A stretch of DNA of 64,000 bases from Acidobacteriota bacterium (GCA_016712445.1 JADJRB010000001.1:930001-994000), one strand, 5' to 3'. Counted from the first letter of the stretch, positions 15,784-24,782 are shown. Numbers and translations are program-made. Notes: generated by a model not told the origin, from the sequence alone.

Positions 15784-17271
15784 TCAGCCCACCTTGCCCA
15801 TCCGGCGGCGTTGCACGCTCGACGGGATATGCAGGCTCTCGCGGTACTTAGCGACCGTGCGGCGGGCAATCTCGATGCCGAAGCCGGTCAGGATCTCGAC
15901 GATCTGGTCGTCCGACAGGACGTCCTCGGCCGATTCGTCATCGATCAGCTGCTTGATCCGGTGACGGACGGCTTCAGCCGAATGGGCCTCGCCGCCGCCG
16001 GTCGCCGGGATCGCGGCGGAGAAGAAGTATTTCAGCTCGAACAGGCCGCGCGGCGTCGCCATGTACTTGTTCGTCGTCACACGGCTGACGGTCGATTCGT
16101 GCATCTCGATCGCGTCGGCCACCTGCTTGAGGTTCAGCGGACGCAGGTGCGCCACGCCGTGCGCGAAAAAGCCGTCCTGCTGGCGCACGATTTCGCTCGC
16201 CACTTTCAGGATCGTGCGCGCCCGCTGGTCGAGCGACTTGATCAGCCAGGTCGCCGAGGCGGCGCATTCGGAGATGAACTCCTTCTCCTTGTCGCGCATC
16301 GGCAGGGCCGTGACCTCGGCATAATAGGCCTTGTCCATCAGCACGCGCGGCAGCGTGTCGGAGTTGAGTTCCACCGCGTACATGCCGTTCGGCAGTTCAC
16401 GGACATAAACATCCGGCGCCACGGCAACCGTCGTGTCGCTGGAAAATCCTGCGCCGGGCTTCGGTGAAAGCTGGCGCAGTTCGGCCAGCATGTCCTGCAG
16501 GTCGGCCTTGTCCACGCCGCAGACATCCATCAGGGCTTTCATGTCGTGCTTGGCGACGAGGTGGAGATTGTCGAGCATCGCCTGCATGGCCGGGTCGAAG
16601 CGGCCCCGGTCCTTCAGTTGCAGCGCGAGGCATTCGGGAATCGAGCGGGCCATGACGCCGGTTGGGTCGAAACCCTGGCAGACGCCGAGCACCGCTTCGA
16701 CATTGGCAATGTCGGCGCCCAGCGATTTGGCCACATCATCGAGCGGTGCGCGCAGGTAGCCCGCCTCGTCGGTCTCGTCGATCAGGCGCGCGGCGATCAG
16801 CCGGTCAGCGTCCGAAAGGCCGGCAAAATTCAGCTGGGTGTGCAGGTGTTCCTGCAGCGTGATGTCGCTCGACAGGTTGGCGGTATAGTCGAAATCCTCC
16901 GACGCCTGACCACCGCCCGCCGTCGACCAGTCAGTCTTCGCCGAGGGGCCGGACGCATTGGCGGGCAGCGCCGCGTCCGAGCCGGTGCCGGGCTCGTAGA
17001 CGTCCTCGCCGGGCGCATCGAGCTGCTCGCGGGCATCGCCCTGCCCCGAACGGTCATCCAGCGAGAGTTCCTCGCGGCGCGCCGGCTCGCCGGCCTCGGC
17101 GCCGCTGTCATCCTCGACTTTCTGGAGCAGCGGGTTGCGCTCGAGTTCCGCTTCGACGAATTCGGCAAGTTCCTGGTTCGACAGCTGCAACAGCTTGATC
17201 GCCTGCTGAAGCTGCGGCGTCATCACCAGGGACTGGCCCTGGCGCATGTCGAGTGAATGTTTCATGGCCAT
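15784..17271 (-). CDS. rpoN: RNA polymerase sigma-54 factor
   Basis: A 495-residue sigma-54. Region I (QSLVMTPQLQQAIKLLQLS) interacts with bacterial enhancer-binding proteins. An acidic variable region II (about 45-130) follows, then the core-binding domain, a helix-turn-helix (HESTVSRVTTNKYMATPRG) and the C-terminal RpoN box ARRTVAKYRESLHIPSS that reads the -24 element. Downstream genes often linked to rpoN (hpf, ptsN) are missing; a structured gene-free stretch follows instead. It lies 18 nt after lptB and is probably transcribed with the lpt genes. Confidence 0.97.
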   Translation of the reverse strand: MAMKHSLDMRQGQSLVMTPQLQQAIKLLQLSNQELAEFVEAELERNPLLQKVEDDSGAEAGEPARREELSLDDRSGQGDAREQLDAPGEDVYEPGTGSDAALPANASGPSAKTDWSTAGGGQASEDFDYTANLSSDITLQEHLHTQLNFAGLSDADRLIAARLIDETDEAGYLRAPLDDVAKSLGADIANVEAVLGVCQGFDPTGVMARSIPECLALQLKDRGRFDPAMQAMLDNLHLVAKHDMKALMDVCGVDKADLQDMLAELRQLSPKPGAGFSSDTTVAVAPDVYVRELPNGMYAVELNSDTLPRVLMDKAYYAEVTALPMRDKEKEFISECAASATWLIKSLDQRARTILKVASEIVRQQDGFFAHGVAHLRPLNLKQVADAIEMHESTVSRVTTNKYMATPRGLFELKYFFSAAIPATGGGEAHSAEAVRHRIKQLIDDESAEDVLSDDQIVEILTGFGIEIARRTVAKYRESLHIPSSVQRRRMGKVG

Positions 17272-17289
17272 AGGCCGCGCCCCCTGAGA

Positions 17290-18036
17290 TCAAGCGGCGA
17301 ACTGCTCACCCAGATAGACCCTGCGAACGTCCTCGTTTTTCAGCACGCTGTCCGGCGTGCCGTTGAACAGGACGGCGCCATCATACATCACATAGGCCCG
17401 GTCGACGATCTGCAGCGTTTCGCGGACCTGGTGGTCCGTGATCAGAACGCCGAGACCGCGCTGCTTCAGGAAGCGAACGAGATCGGAAATGTCGGAGATG
17501 GCGAGCGGGTCGATGCCGGTGAACGGTTCGTCCAGTAGCATGAAGCTCGGACGAGATGCGAGTGCGCGCGCAATCTCCACCCGCCGCCGTTCACCGCCCG
17601 AGAGGGAAGTCGCCGGCTGCTTGCGGAGGTGTTCCACGTGCAGTTCGCTGAGCAGGCTGTCGACCTGAGCCTGGCAGGCGGCGCGGTCGCTTTCGACCAG
17701 TTCCGCAACTGCCATGACATTTTCCTCAACACTCATGCCCCGGAAGATCGAGGCCTCCTGGGGCAGGTATCCGACGCCAAGCCGGGCACGCTGGTACATC
17801 GGCAGGCGGGTGACATCCTCGCCGTCGATGCTGATGGCGCCGGAATCGGCCCCGATCAGTCCCATGATCATGTAGAAGCAGGTGGTCTTGCCGGCCCCGT
17901 TGGGTCCAAGCAGGCCGACAACCTCGCCGCGGGCGAGGGACAGGGACACGTCGCGTACGACCTGGCGCTTGCCAAATGACTTGGCAAGATTGCTGACTAC
18001 CAGGCCTTCGGCCGCTTCGGTCATCCCGTTGTCCAT
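17290..18036 (-). CDS. lptB: LPS export ABC transporter ATP-binding protein LptB
   Basis: A 248-residue cytoplasmic ATPase that drives LPS extraction from the inner membrane by LptFG. It has Walker A GPNGAGKTT, the Q-loop region YLPQEASIFRGMSV, the signature LSGGERRRVEIARAL and Walker B FMLLDEPFTGIDPLA. These exact segments are diagnostic of LptB rather than other ABC ATPases. It lies between lptA and rpoN on the same strand, the usual alphaproteobacterial order. lptF and lptG are elsewhere. Confidence 0.97.
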   Translation of the reverse strand: MDNGMTEAAEGLVVSNLAKSFGKRQVVRDVSLSLARGEVVGLLGPNGAGKTTCFYMIMGLIGADSGAISIDGEDVTRLPMYQRARLGVGYLPQEASIFRGMSVEENVMAVAELVESDRAACQAQVDSLLSELHVEHLRKQPATSLSGGERRRVEIARALASRPSFMLLDEPFTGIDPLAISDISDLVRFLKQRGLGVLITDHQVRETLQIVDRAYVMYDGAVLFNGTPDSVLKNEDVRRVYLGEQFAA

Positions 18037-18114
18037 CCTTCCGCGGCCGGTTTTCCGGCCTGACTTAGCCTTAATGGAGCTTGCTTAAGATCGGTTTCAC
18101 CGGTCCGTTCAAAT

Positions 18115-18645
18115 TCACTGGTTCTGGCCCTGCCCGGGCTGGCTCGACGGGTCGATCACCATGCGCGTCCGGCCGGACCCCCCTTCCAGCGTCGTGCGGC
18201 GATTCTTGATTTCCATGCGGAGTGTCTCGCCCTCGGCGACATCGCGCTCACGCATCAGGGCGACCTTGCCGGTCATCGTTATCGTGTCGGTGGCGAGTTC
18301 GTAAACGCCGCGGTCACCTTTGGCTTTCAGCTCAGGCGTCACGTAATAAACGTTACCCTCGGCGACGATATTCTCAACCTGTCCGAACCCACCGACGATG
18401 CTCGAGTTGTTTTCAGCGGCCGGCTTGCCGGTGAAGCGGATGGTCACGGTATCGGCGCGCAGGCGCGCGGTGCCCTGCTGGATATCGACATTGCCGATCA
18501 GCAGCACCTTGCGTTCGCTCTCAAGGCTCTCGGTGCGGGCCGAGTTGATATAGATCGGACCACCCTCGGACGAGATCTGGGCAAGGGCCGGCATGGCGCA
18601 CAGGGCAAGGCCAAGGACTGCGCCGGCGGCTTTAAGGCGTGACAT
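18115..18645 (-). CDS. lptA: LPS transport periplasmic protein LptA
   Basis: A 176-residue periplasmic bridge protein with an OstA/LptA beta-jellyroll domain. A cleavable signal peptide (to about ALAQ) is followed by INSARTESLESERKVLLIGN, QGTARLRADTVTIRF and GQVENIVAEGNVYYVTPEL, typical of the family. The Met at 18645 gives a compact signal peptide and a 14-nt overlap with lptC; an in-frame Met at 18675 would extend it by ten basic residues. It links LptC to LptD in LPS export. Confidence 0.9.
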   Translation of the reverse strand: MSRLKAAGAVLGLALCAMPALAQISSEGGPIYINSARTESLESERKVLLIGNVDIQQGTARLRADTVTIRFTGKPAAENNSSIVGGFGQVENIVAEGNVYYVTPELKAKGDRGVYELATDTITMTGKVALMRERDVAEGETLRMEIKNRRTTLEGGSGRTRMVIDPSSQPGQGQNQ

Positions 18646-19306
18646 CTTGCTCACTTTCAGTCGTTTCAGGCTCATCGGCCGGTTGGGGATAGATCACGGT
18701 GCGCACATTGCCTTCAAAGACAATACGGTTTCCACCGTCGAGGATTTCATACGAGTCTGCCCGGATGTCGCCAAGGGGGCCCTTGCCTTCCAGCGGTGAC
18801 AAACCCTCCACCCGGTCCTCGCCGAGGATGAGGCGTGCGCCCTTGCTGATGAAGGAATAGCCTGCGCTGTCGGTGATGTTGACGGCTTCGTAGAGCTCCA
18901 GCACCCCCTTCTCGCGGTCGTAGAAGCCGGTCGGGGCCTTCAGTTCGGCGCCCTTGGCATCGCGCAGGACAGGATTGACGAGGTCGACCACCCCGGCTTC
19001 GGCGCGCCGGCGCTGGGCGGCATCGGCGGTGATCGTGAACACCTGGCCATCCGAATCGCGCCCCGTGAAGCGCGGGTTGATCATGGTGACGGCGTCGTCA
19101 TCGCGCACCGATGGCGGGCGGGCATCCTGGCTGAGGGCGCTACGGAAGACGAATCCGAGGAACAGGCCGATCGAGATGGCCGCCGCCCCCACAAAGGCGT
19201 ACCGCAGGTAGCGTACGCGTTCGGACCGGCGCCGCGCCTGTTCCAGCGTCAGCTGGCGCCGGGGGGCCCAGAGCGTGGCGGGGTCGTGGTGAAGGCTGGC
19301 TTCCAT
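18632..19306 (-). CDS. lptC: LPS export protein LptC-like
   Basis: A 224-residue bitopic inner-membrane protein. A basic cytoplasmic N-terminus of about 35 residues leads to a single helix (about 36-56, FVGAAAISIGLFLGFVFRSA) and a periplasmic LptC beta-jellyroll domain (INPRFTGRDSDGQVFTITAD, ILDGGNRIVFEGNVRTVIYP). It overlaps lptA and precedes it. In the Lpt bridge LptC receives LPS from LptBFG and passes it to LptA. The N-terminal region is longer than the E. coli protein, which is common in alphaproteobacteria. Confidence 0.9.
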   Translation of the reverse strand: MEASLHHDPATLWAPRRQLTLEQARRRSERVRYLRYAFVGAAAISIGLFLGFVFRSALSQDARPPSVRDDDAVTMINPRFTGRDSDGQVFTITADAAQRRRAEAGVVDLVNPVLRDAKGAELKAPTGFYDREKGVLELYEAVNITDSAGYSFISKGARLILGEDRVEGLSPLEGKGPLGDIRADSYEILDGGNRIVFEGNVRTVIYPQPADEPETTESEQDVTP

Positions 19307-19390
19307 GCGGGCGGGCCTGATCCTGCGATACGTTCAGGCGATATGCTTAGCCGCGATGGGGCCGGAGTGAAAGCGCGCCTCGCAGGGCGG

Positions 19391-20005
19391 TCAGCTATGG
19401 GCGAAGATGTCTTCCTCGCCCCAACCGGCGAGGTCGAGCTGCGCGCGCACGGGGAGAAAATCGAAACAGGCCCGGGCGAGGCCCATGCGGCCCTCCCGGA
19501 CCAGCATGGCTTCGAGGCCGGCCTTGATCTGGTGAAGGTAGAGCACGTCCGAGGCGGCGTACTGGATCTGCGCATCGCTCAGCGTGCCGGCGCCCCAGTC
19601 GGAGCTTTGCTGGGCCTTGGACATGTCGATGCCGGCGATCTCGCGGGCGACGTCCTTCAGGCCGTGACGGTCGGTATAGGTGCGGGCGAGGCGCGAGGCG
19701 ATCTTGGTGCACCAGACCGGCGAGACCGTGACGCCCATCCACTTGCGCATCATCGCAATGTCGAAGCGAGCGTAGTGGAAAAGCTTTTCGACCTTGGGAT
19801 CGGTCATCAGCGCCTTCAGGTTCGGGCAGTCGAAATCGCGGGTCAGCTGCACGAGGTGCGCCGTACCGTCGCCGGCCGACAGCTGGACAAGCGTCAGGTA
19901 ATCCCGGTTCGGATTAAGGCCCATCGCCTCGGTATCGACCGCAACGACCGGTCCGAAATCGAGGCCCTTGGGGAGATCCCCCTTGTGAAGCGTGATCTGG
20001 CTCAT
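19391..20005 (-). CDS. rnd: Ribonuclease D-type 3'-5' exonuclease
   Basis: A 204-residue DEDDy exonuclease. The acidic residues are seen in VAVDTEAMGL (Exo I, D/E), FHYARFDIAMM (Exo II) and YAASDVLYL (Exo III, Tyr and Asp). It lacks the C-terminal HRDC domains of E. coli RNase D, as is usual for the short alphaproteobacterial form. Its likely role is 3' processing of structured RNAs such as tRNA. It lies 84 nt upstream of lptC. Confidence 0.9.
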   Translation of the reverse strand: MSQITLHKGDLPKGLDFGPVVAVDTEAMGLNPNRDYLTLVQLSAGDGTAHLVQLTRDFDCPNLKALMTDPKVEKLFHYARFDIAMMRKWMGVTVSPVWCTKIASRLARTYTDRHGLKDVAREIAGIDMSKAQQSSDWGAGTLSDAQIQYAASDVLYLHQIKAGLEAMLVREGRMGLARACFDFLPVRAQLDLAGWGEEDIFAHS

Positions 20006-20051
20006 GCGCCGCCCCTTAGCACGGTGCCCGTTAAGGGCAAGTGTGCGCCGG

Positions 20052-20516
20052 TCAGCCCGTCGCCCGTTTGGCCGCTACAATCGCCGTATCGAGCGCCGAG
20101 AGGAAGCGCGACCGGTCGGCCTTCGAGAAGGGCGCGGGGCCCTTGGCGCCGATGCCGGCAACGCCGACGCGCAGGTCCGCCATGATGGCACGGGTGGCGA
20201 GGGCGCCGCCGATGGAATCGGGGGTGAAGGGCTTGCCGGTGGGGCCCAGCACGCGCGCACCCGCCTTGAGGCAGCGATCCGCCAGCGGAATGTCCGCCGT
20301 GACGACAACGTCCGCATCGGTCGCCTCCCCCGCAATCCAGTCATCGGCGGCATCGAAGCCGTCGCTGACGATCTTGCGGGAGACCAAACGGTGCTCCGGG
20401 ATACGGATGTAGGAATTGGCGACGATCACGACCGGCACGTCATGGCGCAGCGCGACCTGGTAGATCTCGTCCTTCACCGGACAGGCATCGGCGTCGACGA
20501 GGATGCGTACCGGCAT
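20052..20516 (-). CDS. YaiI/YqxD family (DUF188) protein
   Basis: A 154-residue DUF188 protein. The opening ILVDADACPVKDEIYQVA and the segment VVTADIPLADRCLKAGARVL are the family hallmarks and suggest a PIN-like nuclease fold with acidic metal-binding residues. The Met at 20516 is chosen because it overlaps the cytochrome stop by one base (TGATG); the long in-frame extension upstream is a shadow of that gene. Function is unknown. Confidence 0.88.
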   Translation of the reverse strand: MPVRILVDADACPVKDEIYQVALRHDVPVVIVANSYIRIPEHRLVSRKIVSDGFDAADDWIAGEATDADVVVTADIPLADRCLKAGARVLGPTGKPFTPDSIGGALATRAIMADLRVGVAGIGAKGPAPFSKADRSRFLSALDTAIVAAKRATG

Positions 20517-21541
20517 CAGTCCGCGTCCATGCCGGCGATCCACTCGCGCACGAGCGCAAGGCCGTCCGGGTCTGGAACGCTGCGGCCGAGTTCCGGCATG
20601 GCGACGCCCGGTTCGGTCGACGCCATGCGATAGGCCATGATCGAACGGTCCGGCGCGCCCGGCACGATGACCTGGAACAGTGTGCCCGCGCCGCGTCCCG
20701 CAGCGACCGGATGCTTGCCGACGCCGACAAGCGCAAGGTCTGTTTCGGTCGACGCGAGGAACAGGCCCGAATTCGAGGCCGAGCCGTCCGGCTTGTGGCA
20801 ATGCGCACAGTTGATGTCGAGCCAGGCGCGGGCACGCGCCTCGACCGGCAGCGACACGTCGTAAACCGCCGGGGCCGCCGGCGCGTCTGCGGCGAGACCA
20901 TCGAGGATGCCAAGCTCCGCCCAGTGGGCGAGCTGGTCATTGTGGTTGAGGTTGCGCGCCTTCGGGCCGATGGGCGACAGCGCATCGCCGGCCTGGTGGC
21001 ACGTCTTGCACTGGTTCTGGTTCGGCACGGAATAATTGATCGTGAGCGGAGCACCCGCCGGGCTGATCGTCTCAATCGTGCGATGGCCGCCCACGGGCGA
21101 ATACACCGCCTCGGTGCCCTCGGCGTTCCAGAGATAGGGGAACGCAGCCCAGCCGGTTTCCTTGTGGATCAGCAGGCGCGTCTCGACGCGGTAACTTCCC
21201 TCGTCCGGTGCGCGCATGTCGGGCGCAAAGGCGAAAGTCTTGACCAGCACCGTGCCGACCGGGAAGGCAAACACGTCATCGGCGCTGTAGGCGGCCGCCT
21301 TGCCGCCGGGCACGAAGACATAGCGGTGCTTGGCGGCGTGGTCCGAGAACAGCGGATTGACGAGATCGTAGGGCACGACGCCGCCGGCCGGCACAGCGCC
21401 TGCCAGGTCCGAGAACAATCCGTAGGCCGACAATGTCTCGGCCGGTTTGTCCGCGAGGATGACATCAAGGTCCGGGCCCGCCGCCTTGCTCAGACTGCAG
21501 GCGCCGAGGATCGCGGCGAAAAGGAGCGCCGGCCAGCGCAA
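20516..21541 (-). CDS. Diheme c-type cytochrome, SO2930/HNE_0200 family
   Basis: A 341-residue exported protein. It has a short signal peptide with a possible lipobox GACS (Cys15) and two heme c sites, CKTCH and CAHCH. The family region LSAYGLFSD, VPYDLVNPLFSDHAAKHRYV and INYSVPNQNQCKTCHQ matches the SO2930/HNE_0200 cytochrome family, whose members are consistently next to a parallel beta-helix protein, as here. A redox role in the periplasm is likely; substrate and electron partner are unknown. It begins three bases after the beta-helix gene. Confidence 0.85.
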   Translation of the reverse strand: MRWPALLFAAILGACSLSKAAGPDLDVILADKPAETLSAYGLFSDLAGAVPAGGVVPYDLVNPLFSDHAAKHRYVFVPGGKAAAYSADDVFAFPVGTVLVKTFAFAPDMRAPDEGSYRVETRLLIHKETGWAAFPYLWNAEGTEAVYSPVGGHRTIETISPAGAPLTINYSVPNQNQCKTCHQAGDALSPIGPKARNLNHNDQLAHWAELGILDGLAADAPAAPAVYDVSLPVEARARAWLDINCAHCHKPDGSASNSGLFLASTETDLALVGVGKHPVAAGRGAGTLFQVIVPGAPDRSIMAYRMASTEPGVAMPELGRSVPDPDGLALVREWIAGMDAD

Positions 21542-21544
21542 GGC

Positions 21545-22792
21545 TCAGCCGCCGTCCTGCGGCACGTCGATTGCGGGCGGTTCGGCAGGCGGATTGCTCG
21601 CCGGGCGCGAACCGGACGGGCGCAAGGCTTCCGGATCGATCGGATAGGCCGGGATGCCCATGCTGAGGAACAGCACATCCTCGGCCTCGCCGATGGTGAG
21701 GTTCACGTCTGTCGGCTCGGGCGCGTTCGGCCAGGAGGTGACGCCGTCCCAGACAATCGGTGGCAGCTTGCCGCCGAGCGCTGCCGCAAGCGGCGCGAGA
21801 TCGCCCTGCGGGTCTTCACCGCCACCGGCATAGTGGTTGTCGCGCACCACGATATCGCGCGGCAGCGGGTTGTAGGTTTCATCCGTGATCGGAAGGGAAT
21901 AGGCCGTGATCAGGACATGGGCGGAGCGGTTGTTCTCGAACTTGTTGTCGAAGACGTGCACATTCCGGTTGGCCATGATGATGACGCCAGTACCCGAAGG
22001 CACGCCGGCCACGATGTTCCCGGCCGGCGCGAAGTTGCGCGTGTTGTTGGCCTGGATCTCGTTGGCGAAGATGCGGGTCGAGTTCCCGCCCGAGACCGGC
22101 AGGCCCGGCAGGTCGAACACGAGGATGCCACCGGTATTGTTGCGGGCGATGTTGCCGTAGACATCGGCGGCTGTGGAGTTCTCGATCTCGATGCCCGCGA
22201 CGTTGAACTCGACGATCGAGTTGCGCACGATGATGTTCGACGACTGGCCGACATAGATGCCGGCATCGGAGGCGCCGCGCACGGTGACGTTCTCCACCAG
22301 CACGTCTTTCGACTCGACCGGGTAGACGCCGTAGGCGCCGTTGGTCTCGTCCGGCTCGCCGCTCCATTCAACGGTCAGGAACTTGTAGGTGATCCGGTCG
22401 GCGCCCTTGGACTTGATGCCGTCGCCTTTCGTGTCGCGCACCGTGAAGTCCATCAGGGTCACATCGTCGGAGGTGACGAGCAGGCCCTCGCCGGCGCCGG
22501 ATTGCTGGGCGAAATCGAGCACGGTCTTGCCCTGCCCTGCCCCGCGCAGGGTGACGCCGTCGACATCCAGCGATAGCGGATCGGCGAGCGCGAAGGTGCC
22601 CTCCGGCATGACGATCGTATCGCCGGGAGCCGCCGAGATCAGGGCCGCCTGCAGGGTCGCACCGAAGTCGCCTTCGGCGGACAGCGGAGCCGGCAGCGAC
22701 GGCGCGCCGGGGGCCGGCCCTTCCGTTTTCGGCGCGCAGGCGGCCATCATCAGGACAAGCGGAACAGCCGCAGCAGCGTGCAGGATCTTCAT
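21545..22792 (-). CDS. Parallel beta-helix repeat lipoprotein
   Basis: A 415-residue lipoprotein with lipobox MAAC near Cys19. The body is a right-handed parallel beta-helix with many G-[IV]-x-[IV]-x-[NDS]-S/N rungs, such as GLLVTSDDVTLMDFTVRDT, GIYVGQSSNIIVRNSIVEF and GIEIENSTAADVYGNIARN. This fold is typical of polysaccharide lyases, epimerases and binding proteins. It is the first gene of the cytochrome operon. A carbohydrate or polymer substrate is possible, but no catalytic site is evident. Confidence 0.85.
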   Translation of the reverse strand: MKILHAAAAVPLVLMMAACAPKTEGPAPGAPSLPAPLSAEGDFGATLQAALISAAPGDTIVMPEGTFALADPLSLDVDGVTLRGAGQGKTVLDFAQQSGAGEGLLVTSDDVTLMDFTVRDTKGDGIKSKGADRITYKFLTVEWSGEPDETNGAYGVYPVESKDVLVENVTVRGASDAGIYVGQSSNIIVRNSIVEFNVAGIEIENSTAADVYGNIARNNTGGILVFDLPGLPVSGGNSTRIFANEIQANNTRNFAPAGNIVAGVPSGTGVIIMANRNVHVFDNKFENNRSAHVLITAYSLPITDETYNPLPRDIVVRDNHYAGGGEDPQGDLAPLAAALGGKLPPIVWDGVTSWPNAPEPTDVNLTIGEAEDVLFLSMGIPAYPIDPEALRPSGSRPASNPPAEPPAIDVPQDGG

Positions 22793-22927
22793 GGTGACCT
22801 CCCCGGATTCGTTGACGCGAGTGTCAACTTCCGCGCCGGCAAATGCAAGCGAGTTGCGCGTTTACGTGCCGCCGGTTTGGGCGCAGGTTGCCGACGGGCC
22901 AGCCCGGCCCGCAGCCCGGAGCAGACC

Positions 22928-23461
22928 ATGAAATATCGCGCCCCCGCCTTCGCCGCCCTCCTGCTGTTGCCGCTGGCAACGCTCGCCTGTTCGAAAACCG
23001 ACGACGCCCCGGCGGCGGCGCCGGCCACCGATACCGCGACGCCGCTCGAGACCGCCCTGCCTGACGCGGCCGAGACGCCGGCAGAACCCGCCGCGCCGCT
23101 GAGCCTGAACGATGTGCCGGGCCCCGCCGCCGGCAAATGGCAGATCGAGGCTACCATGGACGGGCGCACGTTGCCGGCAACGGAAGTCTGCTATTCGCAG
23201 TCGACGCTCGCGGCGCTGGCGGAGACGCCGGAAGGCACGACCTGTTCCGAACAGACGGTCGACCGAAGCGGCGGCACGATCCGCATCCACGCGGTCTGCA
23301 CCTCGTCTGACGGCATGAAGACGGTGATGGACAATGTGGTCACCGGCGACCTGACGAGCGCCTATACGAGCGACATGACGATGAGCTTCGACCCGCCGCC
23401 GCGCCCGGGCATGTCGTCGATGCACATGGTCGCGAGCGCGAAGCGCCTCGGCGACTGCTGA
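22928..23461 (+). CDS. DUF3617 family lipoprotein
   Basis: A 177-residue lipoprotein. The signal peptide ends TLAC (lipobox Cys19), then a low-complexity Ala/Pro/Thr linker. The DUF3617 domain starts GKWQIEATMDGRTLPATEVC and has Cys in CYSQS, TTCSEQ, HAVCTSS and the terminal GDC, which may pair. Function is unknown. It is divergent from the beta-helix operon across a 135-bp gap. Confidence 0.82.
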   Translation: MKYRAPAFAALLLLPLATLACSKTDDAPAAAPATDTATPLETALPDAAETPAEPAAPLSLNDVPGPAAGKWQIEATMDGRTLPATEVCYSQSTLAALAETPEGTTCSEQTVDRSGGTIRIHAVCTSSDGMKTVMDNVVTGDLTSAYTSDMTMSFDPPPRPGMSSMHMVASAKRLGDC

Positions 23462-23466
23462 GCGCC

Positions 23467-23501
23467 AAACAGAAACCCCGCCGGGCGTGCGCACGGCGGG
23501 G
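23467..23501 (-). terminator. Rho-independent terminator of the DUF1150 gene
   Basis: CCCCGCCG (23476-23483) pairs with CGGCGGGG (23494-23501). In the minus direction the stem is followed by the T-rich TTTCTGTTT. It lies between convergent genes and can also hinder readthrough from DUF3617. Confidence 0.75.
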
Positions 23502-23532
23502 CTTCGAAAACCTGTCATCCTCCCGGGACGGA

Positions 23533-23772
23533 TCAGTGGACGCTGAGCGGCCTCAGATCATTTGCCCAGGCAGCGGCAAAGGCGGCCTCGCGGCCCTCGA
23601 CGATTGCCAGGCGCTGGCCATCGGCGGACGCGACGACGAACAGGTCGTCAGGATCGTCCACGTCTGCAAGCGCATCGGGCGGCAACAGGCTGCGGATTTC
23701 CCCGTCATCGAGATGACGGATGTACACGAAGGCATTGCCTTCGGAGTCAGGTGTTTTCAGGCCAGTCGTCAT
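23533..23772 (-). CDS. DUF1150 family small protein
   Basis: A 79-residue protein of the alphaproteobacterial DUF1150 family. The C-terminal pattern GREAAFAAAWANDLRPLSVH and the internal VYIRHLDDGEIRSLLP are characteristic. It is soluble and acidic with no membrane segment. In many relatives the gene neighbours a small heat-shock protein; that is not seen here. Function is unknown. Confidence 0.85.
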   Translation of the reverse strand: MTTGLKTPDSEGNAFVYIRHLDDGEIRSLLPPDALADVDDPDDLFVVASADGQRLAIVEGREAAFAAAWANDLRPLSVH

Positions 23773-23910
23773 GGGTCCACTCCTTTCCGCGCCCCGGAGG
23801 GGTCGCTGGCAGGCTGGTGCTCTGCCATGACCGGAAGGTGGGCCCCGAATGTGTCCGGTTCAAGCACCGGGATGCGGCAATCGCGCGGCAAGGCCTCACA
23901 GGCGCGTGTA

Positions 23911-23933
23911 GCCGGGCTGAATGCCCGGTTTTT
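23911..23933 (+). terminator. Orphan plus-strand terminator-like hairpin
   Basis: GCCGGGC / GCCCGGT encloses a TGAAT loop and is followed by TTTTT on the plus strand only. Both flanking genes are on the minus strand, so no known transcript ends here. It could mark the end of a small RNA from the 179-bp gap, or be fortuitous. Confidence 0.5.
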
Positions 23934-23951
23934 GACCGCATTGCCCGAAAA

Positions 23952-24617
23952 TCAGGGCGCCGGCGGCCTTTCGGGCACGAATCGGTAGACCCGGTTGAGC
24001 GAGGAAGGGCGTCCGCCGGTCGCGAAGTCGGGGCCTTCATGGACCCCGAGCAGCTGCAGGCGCAGCAAGGGCAGATCAGCCCGGCCGGGATCGCCGACCA
24101 GAACGTCGAGGCCGGCAGAGAGGCAGCGGTCGAGGAAAGCCGTGACGCGCCGCGCGAGGGCGGCTTCGTAGAAAACGTCGCCTGCGAGGACGAGGTCGGC
24201 GGCAGGTGCCGGGCCGGTTGTCAGGTCGCCGGCGAGGGCTTCCAGCGCAACGCCGTTGGCGGCGGCATTCAGGCTTGCGGCCAACCGCGCGGCGGGATCG
24301 GTGTCGGAGGCGAACACGCGCGCCGCGCCGGCCCTCGCTGCTGCAATGCCTGCCAGGCCCGAGCCGGCGCCGAGATCGAGCACGGTCTTGCCGCTGACGA
24401 GCGCCGGATGGTCCAGCAGGTGGCGGGCGAGACCGGCGCCGCCACCCCACCAGCTGGCCCAGTAGGGCGTCTGGAAACCGTCGCCGCACAGGCGCGCGAG
24501 CTCGGCCAAGCCGCTGCGGGGGCCGGCCTTGTGGATCAGGATTTCGGGAACGGTCGGGACCGGCGTCAGAGGAAGATGGGCGCGGATATGGCGCGCCACG
24601 GCTTCGGCGTCGATCAA
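23952..24617 (-). CDS. Protein-lysine methyltransferase-like (ETFB-KMT/METTL20-type)
   Basis: A protein of about 221 residues with the class I methyltransferase core LDLGAGSGLAGIAAARAGA, FASDTDP and LVLAGDVFYEAALARRV. The N-terminal region (VPEILIHKAGPRSGLAEL, FQTPYWASWWGGGAGLARHL) matches bacterial relatives of METTL20, which methylate electron-transfer flavoprotein beta. The start is uncertain. A TTG at 24617 keeps the conserved region and clears the tRNA gene; the open frame runs on through the tRNA, which cannot be coding. Confidence 0.75.
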   Translation of the reverse strand: MIDAEAVARHIRAHLPLTPVPTVPEILIHKAGPRSGLAELARLCGDGFQTPYWASWWGGGAGLARHLLDHPALVSGKTVLDLGAGSGLAGIAAARAGAARVFASDTDPAARLAASLNAAANGVALEALAGDLTTGPAPAADLVLAGDVFYEAALARRVTAFLDRCLSAGLDVLVGDPGRADLPLLRLQLLGVHEGPDFATGGRPSSLNRVYRFVPERPPAP

Positions 24618-24649
24618 CGGCGCGGCCCGGCGGGGGGGTGGGAAGTTCC

Positions 24650-24725
<76 letters not shown>

Positions 24726-24782
24726 TTACCGGGAAGCGGGAGGCTTAATCTCAGCCTCTCGCGCTTTCAAGTCCTATTTCAG

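Noticed and set aside
15393..15869. 158-residue minus-strand ORF
   Set aside because: Arg/Gly/Pro-rich with no family pattern; it overlaps the rpoN 3' end and strong hairpins. A GC-driven open frame is more likely.
20711..22576. 621-residue plus-strand ORF
   Set aside because: Antisense to the cytochrome and beta-helix genes, both of which have convincing motifs.
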